A stretch of 14,776 nucleotides of DNA from Chitinophaga pinensis (GCA_943331145.2 CALQKL020000028.1:1-14776); one strand, 5' to 3'. Shown: positions 6,253-13,454, counted from the first letter of the stretch. Numbers and translations are program-made. Notes: a model not told the origin generated them from the sequence alone.

Positions 6253-6386
6253 CCCACCGTTAAAACGGTTGGCTATCAAAATTTTCTAAAAGAATGGCTT
6301 TTGAAAATGTGGCGTAATTTCCCCATTATAACCATGATAATGAGTGTCCTAAATTTTCATTATTAGCCCACGGTTTCAACCGTGGG
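6253..6386. repeat. REP-like inverted pair (BIME-like element)
   Basis: Two related hairpin motifs face each other. The left reads CCCACCGTTAAAACGG followed by TTGGCTA; the right, read on the minus strand, is CCCACGGTTGAAACCGTGGG followed by CTAATAATG. The right hairpin (6367-6386) is perfect, with nine pairs; the left has one mismatch. Both carry GGCTA on the inner side. Between them lies a further small inverted repeat, CATTAT / ATAATG, near 6327-6346. This is the architecture of REP elements mobilised by RAYT (Y1 tyrosine) transposases; no transposase gene is in the window. Confidence 0.65.
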
Positions 6387-6403
6387 ATATATGAGATAAT
6401 TGC

Positions 6404-6431
6404 AAAAAAAATGGCCGCTAATTCAGCAACC
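6404..6431 (-). terminator. Intrinsic terminator of the scpA-pirin operon
   Basis: On the minus strand GGTTGCT pairs with AGCGGCC around the loop GAATT (seven pairs, two of them U-G), followed by A and eight T. It lies 39 bases past the stop codon of the pirin gene. Confidence 0.75.
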
Positions 6432-6469
6432 AATATTAATTTTATAACACTCACTTGGAGTAGCGCCCC

Positions 6470-7183
6470 CTAAAACCCCATCGGTACCTCTATCGCCAAT
6501 AACTCCGCATCATCATTCGCGGTAATATTAAACACATCCGTTTTGCTTATTCCAATTGCATCTCTCGTATTCAATATTGTTCCATCTATTTCAACACTGC
6601 CATTTATCACAACAAGAAAAACACCCTTTCCTTCAAATCCATTTTTATATTCAAGTTGTTTCCCTGATTCTACATTGGCCAAGGCAAATCTTGCATCCTG
6701 ATTTATCCATAGTGCATCGTCTGCTTCTATTGGAGATACCACTATTTGCCAAGTATTTAATCTATTCGCCACATCAAATGTGCGCTGATCGTATCGAGGT
6801 TGAATGTTTTTTAATTTTGGAAAAAGCCAAATTTGAAATAATGTAAGTGGCTCTGTTTCAGAGGCATTTGCCTCAGAATGTTGAATCCCCGAACCCGCAC
6901 TCATAATTTGAATGTCTCCAGATTGGATAATCCCTTGTCCTCCGGTATTGTCTTTATGTTCAACCGCTCCCGTTAATGGAATGGTTACAATTTCCATATT
7001 ATCATGTGGATGTGTCGGAAATTTTCCGCCGCCCATAATGTAATCGTCATTTAATACACGCAACATCCCAAATTGTACTTTCGATGGATTGTGGTATTGT
7101 GCAAAACTAAAATAGTAATTAGGTTTCAACCAGCCATAATCGGCAGTTCCACGGTCTGTAGATTTAAAAATTATTTTTTCCAT
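6470..7183 (-). CDS. Pirin family protein (bicupin, YhhW-like)
   Basis: The 237-residue protein has two cupin domains. The N-terminal one (about 40-125) has the full set of metal ligands of the YhhW type: H58 and H60 in THPHDNME, then H102 and E104 in GIQHSEAN. The C-terminal one (about 150-235) has no such set and is structural. Some members of this family oxidise quercetin in vitro, and others act as redox or regulatory proteins; the physiological substrate is unknown, and nothing here settles it. The start codon lies 8 bases after the stop of scpA on the same strand, so the two are very probably cotranscribed, with this gene second and a terminator after it. The link to scpA is positional only. 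Confidence 0.9.
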   Translation of the reverse strand: MEKIIFKSTDRGTADYGWLKPNYYFSFAQYHNPSKVQFGMLRVLNDDYIMGGGKFPTHPHDNMEIVTIPLTGAVEHKDNTGGQGIIQSGDIQIMSAGSGIQHSEANASETEPLTLFQIWLFPKLKNIQPRYDQRTFDVANRLNTWQIVVSPIEADDALWINQDARFALANVESGKQLEYKNGFEGKGVFLVVINGSVEIDGTILNTRDAIGISKTDVFNITANDDAELLAIEVPMGF

Positions 7184-7191
7184 TTTATTTT

Positions 7192-7998
7192 TTATCCATT
7201 CAAATGACTAAAGTCTTCATCTGTAAGTTGGTTTACAATATCTTCCTCACGGCTATCATTATAGGTTAAAATAAAATTGTTTCTTCCCTCACCAATTAAT
7301 ATTTGAAGATATTTTTGTTGTACCAATTCAAGCATATTCAAAAACAGAAAAATGGCGTGAATGCGATCGTTACAAATCTCAAAAACTTTTTCAAACGACA
7401 ATGATTTTTCTTTCGATGCAAGATCAAGCATGTGTGTTCTACAATCTTCCATGGTATAATTGTATTGCACAACAGTATGCACGGGTTTAAAGTTTCGTTG
7501 CTGAATGCGTTGAATCACTTTTTCAAATGCCTTCATCAGCTTAAACATAGTAACAGCCTGTATTTCAGTGCCCTCTCCAGACTCTTCCCCAATTTGAGAT
7601 AATTCTTTTTGTACATTACCACGTTTCAACATCAACATCCTTTCAGCCTCCATTTCTGCCATTTTCAAAGAGGCCTCTTTAAATTTCTTGTATTCAAGAA
7701 TCTTGTCTACCAATTCCATTCTCGGATCTATCTCATTTCCATCAGCATCAATTTCTTTTCTTGGCAACAACATTTTTGCTTTGATGCGCATTAAAGTACT
7801 GATGAACAAAATGAATTCACTGCTTAATTCAATGTTCAACTTATCCGTGATATGAATATGATCTAAAAACTCATTCGTGATTTTAGTTATCGGAATATTA
7901 TAGATGTCCAATTCATCGCGTTCTATAAAAAACAACAATAAATCAAACGGTCCTTCAAATTGATCCAGTTTTATTTGATATGATGGTGCATTACTCAA
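7192..7998 (-). CDS. scpA: Segregation and condensation protein A
   Basis: ScpA is the kleisin subunit that bridges the heads of the SMC dimer and binds ScpB, forming the condensin that organises and separates the nucleoid. The protein is 268 residues, a normal length. The N-terminal domain shows the family signature QFEGPFDLLLFFIERDELDIYNIPITKITNEF (residues 12-43). A helical, charged middle carries AKMLLPRKE, and the C-terminal winged-helix region includes LSFEKVFEI and FLFLNMLELVQQK, which contacts the SMC cap. scpB is not next to it; the follow-on gene is a pirin. A Bacteroidota promoter with good spacing is seen 26 bases upstream of the start. Confidence 0.95.
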   Translation of the reverse strand: MSNAPSYQIKLDQFEGPFDLLLFFIERDELDIYNIPITKITNEFLDHIHITDKLNIELSSEFILFISTLMRIKAKMLLPRKEIDADGNEIDPRMELVDKILEYKKFKEASLKMAEMEAERMLMLKRGNVQKELSQIGEESGEGTEIQAVTMFKLMKAFEKVIQRIQQRNFKPVHTVVQYNYTMEDCRTHMLDLASKEKSLSFEKVFEICNDRIHAIFLFLNMLELVQQKYLQILIGEGRNNFILTYNDSREEDIVNQLTDEDFSHLNG

Positions 7999-8023
7999 GG
8001 CTAAACGATTTTAAAATGAAAAT

Positions 8024-8054
8024 TAAAGGTAAAACATTCGAACAGTTAAGCAAA
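8024..8054 (-). promoter_or_regulatory. Promoter of scpA-pirin
   Basis: On the minus strand TTTG (8054-8051) and TACCTTTA (8031-8024) are separated by exactly 19 bases, matching TTTG-N19-TAnnTTTG except for the last base. The leader to the ATG at 7998 would be about 20 bases. Confidence 0.65.
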
Positions 8055-8075
8055 CATAAAGAAATAAGTTTTCTG

Positions 8076-9014
8076 CTATTTTTTCTTAAAAGTATACGCA
8101 AAACCTATACCCATTAGTTGCTGCCATTGGGGTGCAGGCCCTTTTTTAGGATTGATGTTTTTTATGTCATTATCATAGATCATATCTACATTAAAACTAA
8201 AATTGATGAATTTTGTAATTTTTGCAGATATCGCATTAGTCCAAAAAATATCAATATTTCCAGGATTCTTTTTGTAATTCGAAAACAAATCGAGTTTTGT
8301 TTTATACATGAATTTTTTCCCAATTTTACCACTATAATTCCCCGAAAAATAAGCACCCAACTGAGATGCAATAATTTCCCCAGAATCTATACCATACAAG
8401 GCGCCAAGCTTTTTATCAGAAACAATAATTAATCTTGATGTAATGGGTGAACAAAATAAAGAGATGTTTTCTTTTGGCTTAAAATCAAAACCCTGTGAAA
8501 ATAAAATGTAAGCAGGCGTAAATGGTTTTGAAGTTAACGAAGCAGTGTCTACACCCAAACTATTTTTAGCATATGAATAACCATTTGCAAATTGAGTTCT
8601 AAGATTTGCAAGTGTTGTAAGATTTATTTTTTTACTTAAAGCATAACCATACTTATTGGTGTAATCTATTCTGTCACTGGATTTCCTTCTGCCCAAGCTT
8701 GTAGTTTGAACCAATCCAAAACCAAGTTCTAAATTATTATCCCAGGCATGTTTATTTTTTTTGTAAAATGCAAATAGATTAAGATACGTATTTAGCGAAA
8801 ATGAAAATTCTTCTCCTCCTGCCGACCAATTGCTTTGAGTACCTTGATTTACATTCAAATTAAATTTACCCCCAAGTTTCCAGGTTTTATTCGTCGTGTC
8901 TGGTACTATTTTTATTGATTCTGTTTCTTTTTTTAAGTCTACAATTTCAGCATCCTGCGAAAAAGAAACTATCGATATTCCTAAAAGTAAATGTAGTATA
9001 ACAAAAAGTTTCAT
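8076..9014 (-). CDS. DUF3078 outer-membrane beta-barrel protein
   Basis: The 312-residue protein begins with a signal peptide (MKLFVILHLLLGISIVSFS, cut near SQ) and then runs in alternating amphipathic strands ending in the terminal FAYTFKKK, as outer-membrane barrels do. The order WKLGGKFNLNVNQGTQSNWSAGGEEFSFSLN, then the WDNNLELGFGLVQ segment, the YTNKYGYALSKK segment and a late GPAPQWQQLMGIGFAY are characteristic of DUF3078, a family seen mainly in Bacteroidota and of unknown function. Its start lies 3 bases after the mscL stop, so the two genes form one transcription unit. No terminator is obvious after it. The function is not known. Confidence 0.88.
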   Translation of the reverse strand: MKLFVILHLLLGISIVSFSQDAEIVDLKKETESIKIVPDTTNKTWKLGGKFNLNVNQGTQSNWSAGGEEFSFSLNTYLNLFAFYKKNKHAWDNNLELGFGLVQTTSLGRRKSSDRIDYTNKYGYALSKKINLTTLANLRTQFANGYSYAKNSLGVDTASLTSKPFTPAYILFSQGFDFKPKENISLFCSPITSRLIIVSDKKLGALYGIDSGEIIASQLGAYFSGNYSGKIGKKFMYKTKLDLFSNYKKNPGNIDIFWTNAISAKITKFINFSFNVDMIYDNDIKNINPKKGPAPQWQQLMGIGFAYTFKKK

Positions 9015-9017
9015 ATT

Positions 9018-9389
9018 CTATTTTTTAAGCGCATCTCTGATTTCTGTTAGCAATATTTCTGTTGAAGAAACCTCTGGTTCTGTTTTTGCTTCTTCTTTCT
9101 TTTTAAATGCATTCATTGCTTTAATCAACGCAAATAATACAACTGCAATTATGCTAAACTTTAATATAGAAGACAAGAAACTGCCATATTTTACAGCACC
9201 CCAACTTAAGCTTGTGATGTCATTTACATGTGCAGCTTGTAATGCTGGGGTTAACAACAATGGTGTTATGATATCATCAACAAGAGAAGAAACAATTGAT
9301 CCAAAAGCACCACCTATAATTACCGCTACTGCTAAATCTACAATGTTACCCGACATGGCAAATGTTTTAAACTCTTTGATAAATGACAT
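9018..9389 (-). CDS. mscL: Large-conductance mechanosensitive channel
   Basis: MscL forms a homopentamer in the inner membrane and opens under membrane tension to release solutes during osmotic downshock. The protein is 123 residues, a normal length. It shows the amphipathic N-terminal helix (MSFIKEFKTFAMSGN), TM1 (residues 15-40, with VDLAVAVIIGGAFGSIVSSLVDDIITPLL), a periplasmic loop (45-70), TM2 (about 72-92) and a cytoplasmic helix at the end (EILLTEIRDALKK). It is the first gene of a pair with the DUF3078 barrel. A -7-like box TACTTTTA can be seen on the minus strand a few tens of bases upstream, but without a matching -33. Confidence 0.96.
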   Translation of the reverse strand: MSFIKEFKTFAMSGNIVDLAVAVIIGGAFGSIVSSLVDDIITPLLLTPALQAAHVNDITSLSWGAVKYGSFLSSILKFSIIAVVLFALIKAMNAFKKKEEAKTEPEVSSTEILLTEIRDALKK

Positions 9390-9484
9390 AAAAATTAATT
9401 TTAATTATTCAATGTTTAAAAGTAAAGAAAAATAGTATTAAAATATTTGATTAAAAATTTTAGAGTTCCTATTCCCAATTAATG

Positions 9485-9492
9485 CACTTTTG
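9485..9492 (+). promoter_or_regulatory. Possible -7 element of the EamA transporter gene
   Basis: CACTTTTG differs from TAnnTTTG only in its first base and is followed by CAG, 18 bases before the start codon. No convincing -33 box is visible, so this is tentative. Confidence 0.45.
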
Positions 9493-9510
9493 CAGTAAAA
9501 TTTAGTAACT

Positions 9511-10398
9511 ATGGAAACCAAATTAGGCAATGTTCTCTTATTTATTGTCTTGTCATTTATTTGGGGTAGTAGTTTTATATTAATGAAAGCTGGCTTGTTG
9601 GGCTTAAATGCTTTTCAAGTTGCATCTGTTAGAATTATAGCATCAGGTTTGGTGCTTGTGCCAATGCTATATAAAAGCTTCAAAGTAGTTCCAACCAATA
9701 AAATACCGCTTGTTTTTTTATCAGGAACATTAGGTAGTTTATTACCCGCTTATTTATTTTGTATCGCCGAAACCGGAATAGACAGTTCACTTGCAGGAAT
9801 GCTTAACGCACTTACACCAATTTTTGTGATCATTACCGGAGCATTGTTTTTTAAAAGTATCGCTTCTTGGCAAAAAGTAATCGGTGTTTTAATTGCCTTT
9901 TCCGGTTGCATCTCCTTGTTTTTAAGTCAGGCCAATTTATCATTAGGTTCAAATTTGTGGTACTTGATATTTATAATAATGGCTACTATAATGTATGGCT
10001 ACAATGTAAATCTTGTTCAAAAACATCTAAAAGGGATTCCTTCCTTACAAATTGTTTCCATGGCATTGGCTTTAAACGCAATACCAGCTTTAATTGTATT
10101 GGCTTATTCTGGTTTTTTTAAACTAGATTTTCATCAAAATCAAGTACTTTATGCAATTGGCTTTTCCTGCTTACTTGGCGCGGTTGGTACATCTTTGGCA
10201 AACATTTTATTTTATATTTTAATAAAAAATGCTGGGGCAATATTTTCTTCTATGGTTACCTATGGAATTCCATTTGTGGCCATTACTTGGGGATATTTTT
10301 TTGGGGAATCTGTTGGATTGATGAAAATCGTGAGTCTTTTAATTATTTTATTGGGTGTTTATTGGGCAAATCGAAACCCATCTGACCAAAAACATTGA
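9511..10398 (+). CDS. EamA family (drug/metabolite) transporter
   Basis: This 295-residue inner-membrane protein is built from two EamA repeats of five membrane helices each. The first begins LFIVLSFIWGSSFILMKAGL and includes the conserved WGSSF and, at the end of the fourth helix, GMLNALTPIFVIITGALFF. The second repeat begins near LWYLIFIIMATIMYGYNVNL and ends with FVAITWGYFFGESVGLMKIVSLLIILLGVYWANR, where the PF..ITWGYFFGE segment mirrors the first half. Such transporters usually export amino acids or other metabolites; the substrate cannot be told. It appears monocistronic, divergent from mscL and followed by the atpD promoter. Confidence 0.93.
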   Translation: METKLGNVLLFIVLSFIWGSSFILMKAGLLGLNAFQVASVRIIASGLVLVPMLYKSFKVVPTNKIPLVFLSGTLGSLLPAYLFCIAETGIDSSLAGMLNALTPIFVIITGALFFKSIASWQKVIGVLIAFSGCISLFLSQANLSLGSNLWYLIFIIMATIMYGYNVNLVQKHLKGIPSLQIVSMALALNAIPALIVLAYSGFFKLDFHQNQVLYAIGFSCLLGAVGTSLANILFYILIKNAGAIFSSMVTYGIPFVAITWGYFFGESVGLMKIVSLLIILLGVYWANRNPSDQKH

Positions 10399-10459
10399 TT
10401 TAATGTTTATCACCATTAAAAAAATACAATTTCGATTTTTCAATACAAATTTCAACCCT

Positions 10460-10467
10460 TACCTTTG
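10460..10467 (+). promoter_or_regulatory. Promoter (-7 element) of atpD-atpC
   Basis: TACCTTTG is an exact TAnnTTTG match. At the expected 19-base distance upstream the sequence is TTTT (of GATTTTT) in place of TTTG. The leader to the ATG at 10504 would be about 30 bases. Confidence 0.7.
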
Positions 10468-10503
10468 CGCCCAATAAAATTTATCAAATTTTAAATTAAG
10501 TAT

Positions 10504-12009
10504 ATGGCTAATACAGGCAAAGTAAAATCAGTAATTGGAGCGGTAGTAGACGTTCAATTCGACAAAGGTTCAAAATTACCTGAAATTATGAATGCGCTTG
10601 AGTTGAAGCGTGATAATGGAGACACATTGGTGTTGGAAGTTCAACAGCATCTAGGTGAAGACAGTGTTAGAACAATTGCAATGGATGGAACCGAGGGTTT
10701 GGTTAGAGGTACTGTTGTTGTTGATTCTGGTAAACCAATTACAATGCCAATTGGCGAAGGCATCAAAGGAAGATTGTTTAATGTAACAGGTGATGCTATT
10801 GATGGTTTACCTCAAGTGAGCAAAGAAGGAGGTCGCGCTATCCACGCAAAACCACCATTATTTGAAAATTTAAGTACAGCTTCTGAAATTTTATACACAG
10901 GTATCAAAGTAATCGATTTGATCGAGCCTTATGCTAAAGGAGGAAAAATTGGATTGTTTGGTGGTGCAGGTGTTGGGAAAACCGTTTTGATTCAAGAGTT
11001 GATCAACAATATCGCAAAAGCTTACAATGGATTGTCTGTATTTGCTGGTGTTGGTGAAAGAACCCGTGAAGGAAATGATTTGATGAGAGAAATGATTGAA
11101 GCAGGTATCATGAATTATGGAGAAGAGTTCAAGCATAGTATGGAAGAAGGCGGATGGGATTTGAGTTCTGTGAATATGGAAGGACTTAAAGATTCAAAAG
11201 CGACTTTCGTATTTGGACAAATGAATGAGCCACCAGGAGCAAGAGCTAGAGTAGCATTGAGTGGTTTAACGATTGCAGAATATTTCCGTGATGGAGAAGG
11301 AGATGGTCAAGGAAAAGATATCTTATTTTTCGTGGATAATATCTTCCGTTTTACTCAAGCAGGTTCTGAGGTATCGGCGTTGTTGGGACGTATGCCAAGT
11401 GCGGTGGGTTATCAGCCAACATTGGCAACGGAGATGGGATTGATGCAAGAGCGTATTACTTCTACTAAAAATGGTTCAATTACTTCTGTTCAGGCGGTTT
11501 ATGTACCTGCGGATGATTTAACGGATCCGGCTCCTGCAACTACTTTCGCGCATTTGGATGCCACTACCGTATTAAGTCGTAAAATTGCCGATTTAGGTAT
11601 TTATCCTGCAGTTGATCCATTGGATTCTACTTCAAGAATCTTAACACCACAAATCGTTGGCGATTTACATTATAATACAGCAAACAGGGTTAAATTAATT
11701 TTACAACGCTACAAAGAATTACAAGATATCATCGCTATCCTTGGTTTAGATGAATTGAGTGACGAAGATAAATTAGTAGTTTCAAGAGCACGTAAAGTAC
11801 AACGTTTCTTAAGTCAGCCTTTCTTTGTGGCTGAACAGTTTACAGGTTTGAAAGGGGTATTGGTTCCAATTGAAGATACCATCAGAGGATTTAACGCCAT
11901 TATGGATGGAGAAGTTGATGAGTATCCAGAAGCAGCGTTCAACCTAGTTGGTACTTTAGAAGATGCTATCGAAAAAGGTAAAAAAATGATGGAAGCGGCG
12001 AAAGCGTAG
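10504..12009 (+). CDS. atpD: ATP synthase F1 subunit beta
   Basis: This is the catalytic subunit of the F1 head, three copies per complex, which makes ATP from ADP and phosphate on the cytoplasmic side of the inner membrane. The protein is 501 residues, some 35 to 40 longer than E. coli AtpD; the extra length includes a segment around GGWDLSSVNMEGLKDSK, as I recall from other Bacteroidota. Visible motifs: the Walker A loop GGAGVGKT with K159, GERTREGNDL with catalytic E185, SGLTIAEYFRD, the Walker B region ILFFVDNIFRFTQAGSEVSALLGRMPSAVGYQPTL, and the DELSDED version of the DELSEED lever at 416-422. Start and promoter agree. It is followed by atpC, separated by 121 bases of tandem repeat. The alpha, gamma, delta and Fo genes are not in the window, consistent with the split arrangement of this phylum. 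Confidence 0.98.
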   Translation: MANTGKVKSVIGAVVDVQFDKGSKLPEIMNALELKRDNGDTLVLEVQQHLGEDSVRTIAMDGTEGLVRGTVVVDSGKPITMPIGEGIKGRLFNVTGDAIDGLPQVSKEGGRAIHAKPPLFENLSTASEILYTGIKVIDLIEPYAKGGKIGLFGGAGVGKTVLIQELINNIAKAYNGLSVFAGVGERTREGNDLMREMIEAGIMNYGEEFKHSMEEGGWDLSSVNMEGLKDSKATFVFGQMNEPPGARARVALSGLTIAEYFRDGEGDGQGKDILFFVDNIFRFTQAGSEVSALLGRMPSAVGYQPTLATEMGLMQERITSTKNGSITSVQAVYVPADDLTDPAPATTFAHLDATTVLSRKIADLGIYPAVDPLDSTSRILTPQIVGDLHYNTANRVKLILQRYKELQDIIAILGLDELSDEDKLVVSRARKVQRFLSQPFFVAEQFTGLKGVLVPIEDTIRGFNAIMDGEVDEYPEAAFNLVGTLEDAIEKGKKMMEAAKA

Positions 12010-12011
12010 GA

Positions 12012-12065
12012 GAGGTTTGAAACGTTTTGGAGGTTTGAGAGGTTTATGAGGTTTGAGAAGTTTAA
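12012..12065. repeat. Tandem 9-bp repeat, GAGGTTTGA type, six units
   Basis: Six consecutive 9-base units (GAGGTTTGA, AACGTTTTG, GAGGTTTGA, GAGGTTTAT, GAGGTTTGA, GAAGTTTAA) begin three bases after the atpD stop codon. The unit is the reverse complement of the CATAAACCTC unit at 741-767 and 12543-12578. Confidence 0.85.
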
Positions 12066-12072
12066 AACCTAT

Positions 12073-12105
12073 TGAACACATTGAACGTATTGAACTTCTT
12101 GAACC
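12073..12105. repeat. Tandem 9-bp repeat, TTGAACnnA type, four units
   Basis: TTGAACACA, TTGAACGTA, TTGAACTTC and TTGAACCG follow one another directly downstream of the GAGGTTT array, within the atpD-atpC spacer. The same unit appears three times at 559-585. The two unit types occur near each other at both places. Confidence 0.8.
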
Positions 12106-12130
12106 GTTTACAAAAATTCAAAAGAATAAA

Positions 12131-12382
12131 ATGAAACTAGAAATATTAACACCAGAGAAAAAAATTTACAGCGCAGATGTATATGGCGTTCAACTTCCAG
12201 GTATAAATGGATTATTTGAAGTGTTAGATAAACATGCGCCTTTGGTTAGTGCACTTAAAAGCGGCACACTTAAAATTCTTACCGACAAATCCAATACCAA
12301 AAGCTATACCATTCAAAGTGGATTTGTGGAAGTGTTGAACAATAATACAACCGTATTGATTGAAGGTGCTGAAGAAAAATAA
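12131..12382 (+). CDS. atpC: ATP synthase F1 subunit epsilon (short form)
   Basis: Epsilon sits on the central stalk with gamma and couples rotation to Fo. From the ATG at 12131 the protein has 83 residues, MKLEILTPEKKIYSADV through VLIEGAEEK. This covers the N-terminal beta-sandwich domain (PGINGLFEVLDKHAPLVSALKSGTLKI, then SGFVEVLNNNTTVLIEGAEE) and stops where E. coli AtpC continues with its two-helix C-terminal domain, so the inhibitory helices are absent. The frame is open further up to 12053, but the added 26 residues (IEHIERIELLEP) are translated 9-bp repeat, and the family begins at the MKLEILTPE strand. The gene is the second of the pair with atpD and is followed by a terminator. Confidence 0.93.
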   Translation: MKLEILTPEKKIYSADVYGVQLPGINGLFEVLDKHAPLVSALKSGTLKILTDKSNTKSYTIQSGFVEVLNNNTTVLIEGAEEK

Positions 12383-12414
12383 TTTCAAAAGTTTTTATCT
12401 AGTTAAATAATTTT

Positions 12415-12443
12415 AATCCCTTGTTTTATTACGGGGGATTTTT
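12415..12443 (+). terminator. Intrinsic terminator of atpD-atpC
   Basis: AATCCC (12415-12420) pairs with GGGATT (12435-12440) around a 14-base loop, followed by a T run. It begins 33 bases after the atpC stop codon. The stem is short but the position and T run are right. Confidence 0.65.
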
Positions 12444-12455
12444 GTTTTAAACAAA

Positions 12456-12511
12456 GTCACGAAGGCACGAAGAAATAAGGAATAAGAAACAAAAAATAAG
12501 AAATAAGAAAA
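12456..12511. repeat. CACGAAGG motif and AATAAGAAA-type simple repeat
   Basis: GTCACGAAGGCACGAAG (12456-12472) matches the CACGAAGG / GTCACGAAG motifs of the 410-660 region. It is followed by degenerate AATAAGGAATAAGAAAC and AATAAGAAATAAGAAAA tracts with a period of 6 to 9 bases. No gene is seen here. Confidence 0.65.
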
Positions 12512-12542
12512 TGGAGCTCATTTGAGTTCAAAATCCCAACCT

Positions 12543-12578
12543 CATAAACCTCATAAACCTCATAAACCTCTTAAACCT
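12543..12578. repeat. Tandem 9-bp repeat, CATAAACCT type, 3' end of the GNAT gene inside it
   Basis: Exact CATAAACCT units stand at 12543, 12552 and 12561, followed by the variant CTTAAACCT at 12570-12578. The variant unit supplies the stop codon and the last valine codon of the acetyltransferase gene on the minus strand (TAA at 12573-12571). Confidence 0.85.
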
Positions 12579-13005
12579 CTAATCTCTTCTCCATTACATA
12601 ATGTGGAATATTCACTTCTTTAAAAACATCGCTATTAATTTGGTAGCCCAATTTCTCGTAAAAGCCAACCGCGGATTCTCTGGCATGCATAAATAGTATT
12701 TTATATCCTTTATCTCTAGCAATATTTTCGGCAAAATGTAAAATTGCTGCTCCTAAACCTTTACCCTGCACATTTTCATGCACGGCCATTTGTCTAAGTT
12801 TTACCTTTTCGTCATTTTCTTTACAAAGCATACAACAGCCAACCATTTCGTCGTCGTCGAAGGCGGCAATTAATGTATCATCTTTCTCATTTGCCAATTC
12901 TTCTTCGCTAAAATCAAGTCCTAATGGCTTTCTAAGTATTTCATTCCTTAATGCTACCATTTGTATATATTCAGCACTGCCGTAGTCAATCTGCTTTAGT
13001 CCCAT
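12571..13005 (-). CDS. GNAT family N-acetyltransferase
   Basis: The 144-residue protein transfers an acetyl group from acetyl-CoA to an unknown amine. The acetyl-CoA-binding motif A is LRQMAVHENVQGKGLGAAIL, with the pyrophosphate loop Q80-GKGLG, and motif B is MHARESAVGFYEKLGYQ (residues 107-122), the common small-GNAT ending. The strand before it, IAAFDDDEMVGCCMLCKEN, is the usual beta-4 region and holds three cysteines close together. The gene reads toward atpC and ends within the tandem 9-bp repeat. A TATATTTA box is present on the minus strand upstream of the start, but no matching -33. The substrate cannot be told from sequence. Confidence 0.9.
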   Translation of the reverse strand: MGLKQIDYGSAEYIQMVALRNEILRKPLGLDFSEEELANEKDDTLIAAFDDDEMVGCCMLCKENDEKVKLRQMAVHENVQGKGLGAAILHFAENIARDKGYKILFMHARESAVGFYEKLGYQINSDVFKEVNIPHYVMEKRLEV

Positions 13006-13129
13006 GATTTTTTATAGTATATAGTGTGTTAGAGCAGATAAATATACACGATTTTTTAAAAAATTAATTTTCAAACTAGTAAAAAATACGTGTATTTTTT
13101 TTTATTAATTAATTAGTTTGCACTATTTA

Positions 13130-13159
13130 TTTGCATTTGATACAAATTATATACTTTTG
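13130..13159 (+). promoter_or_regulatory. Promoter of acpP-fabF
   Basis: TTTG (13130-13133) and TACTTTTG (13152-13159) are separated by 18 bases, one short of the usual 19; the -7 element is an exact TAnnTTTG match. The leader to the ATG at 13187 would be about 22 bases. Confidence 0.7.
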
Positions 13160-13186
13160 CGTCAGTTTTAACTAAATACTACTACC

Positions 13187-13423
13187 ATGTCAGACATTGC
13201 AACAAGAGTAAAGAAAATTATTGTTGACAAATTAGGTGTTGATGAAGCAGAGGTAACTCCAGAAGCTTCATTCACTAATGATTTAGGTGCCGATAGCTTG
13301 GACACCGTTGAACTTATTATGGAATTTGAAAAAGAATTCAACATTTCTATTCCAGATGAGCAAGCTGAAACCTTCACTACTGTTGGTCAAGCTGTTTCTT
13401 ATCTAGAAGAAAATGCAAAGTAA
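13187..13423 (+). CDS. acpP: Acyl carrier protein
   Basis: ACP carries growing fatty acyl chains as thioesters on a 4'-phosphopantetheine arm through all steps of type II fatty acid synthesis. The protein is 78 residues, the normal length and acidic as expected. The arm attaches to S37 in GADSLDTVELIMEFE. The four-helix pattern is visible: ATRVKKIIVDKLGVDE, then the helix after DSL, the short helix DEQAETF, and TVGQAVSYLEENAK. It lies 31 bases upstream of fabF in the usual acpP-fabF order, from a good promoter. Confidence 0.98.
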   Translation: MSDIATRVKKIIVDKLGVDEAEVTPEASFTNDLGADSLDTVELIMEFEKEFNISIPDEQAETFTTVGQAVSYLEENAK

Positions 13424-13454
13424 TTTAATCTTTTAATTTTCACAGGCAAATCGT

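Noticed and set aside
8896..9435. 179-codon plus-strand open frame opposite mscL and the DUF3078 gene
   Set aside because: It is antisense to two clear genes and shows low-complexity serine/isoleucine/asparagine content with no recognisable motif.
12053..12130. Extended N-terminus for atpC starting at 12053
   Set aside because: The extra 26 codons are translated 9-bp repeat, and family members begin at the strand encoded from 12131.
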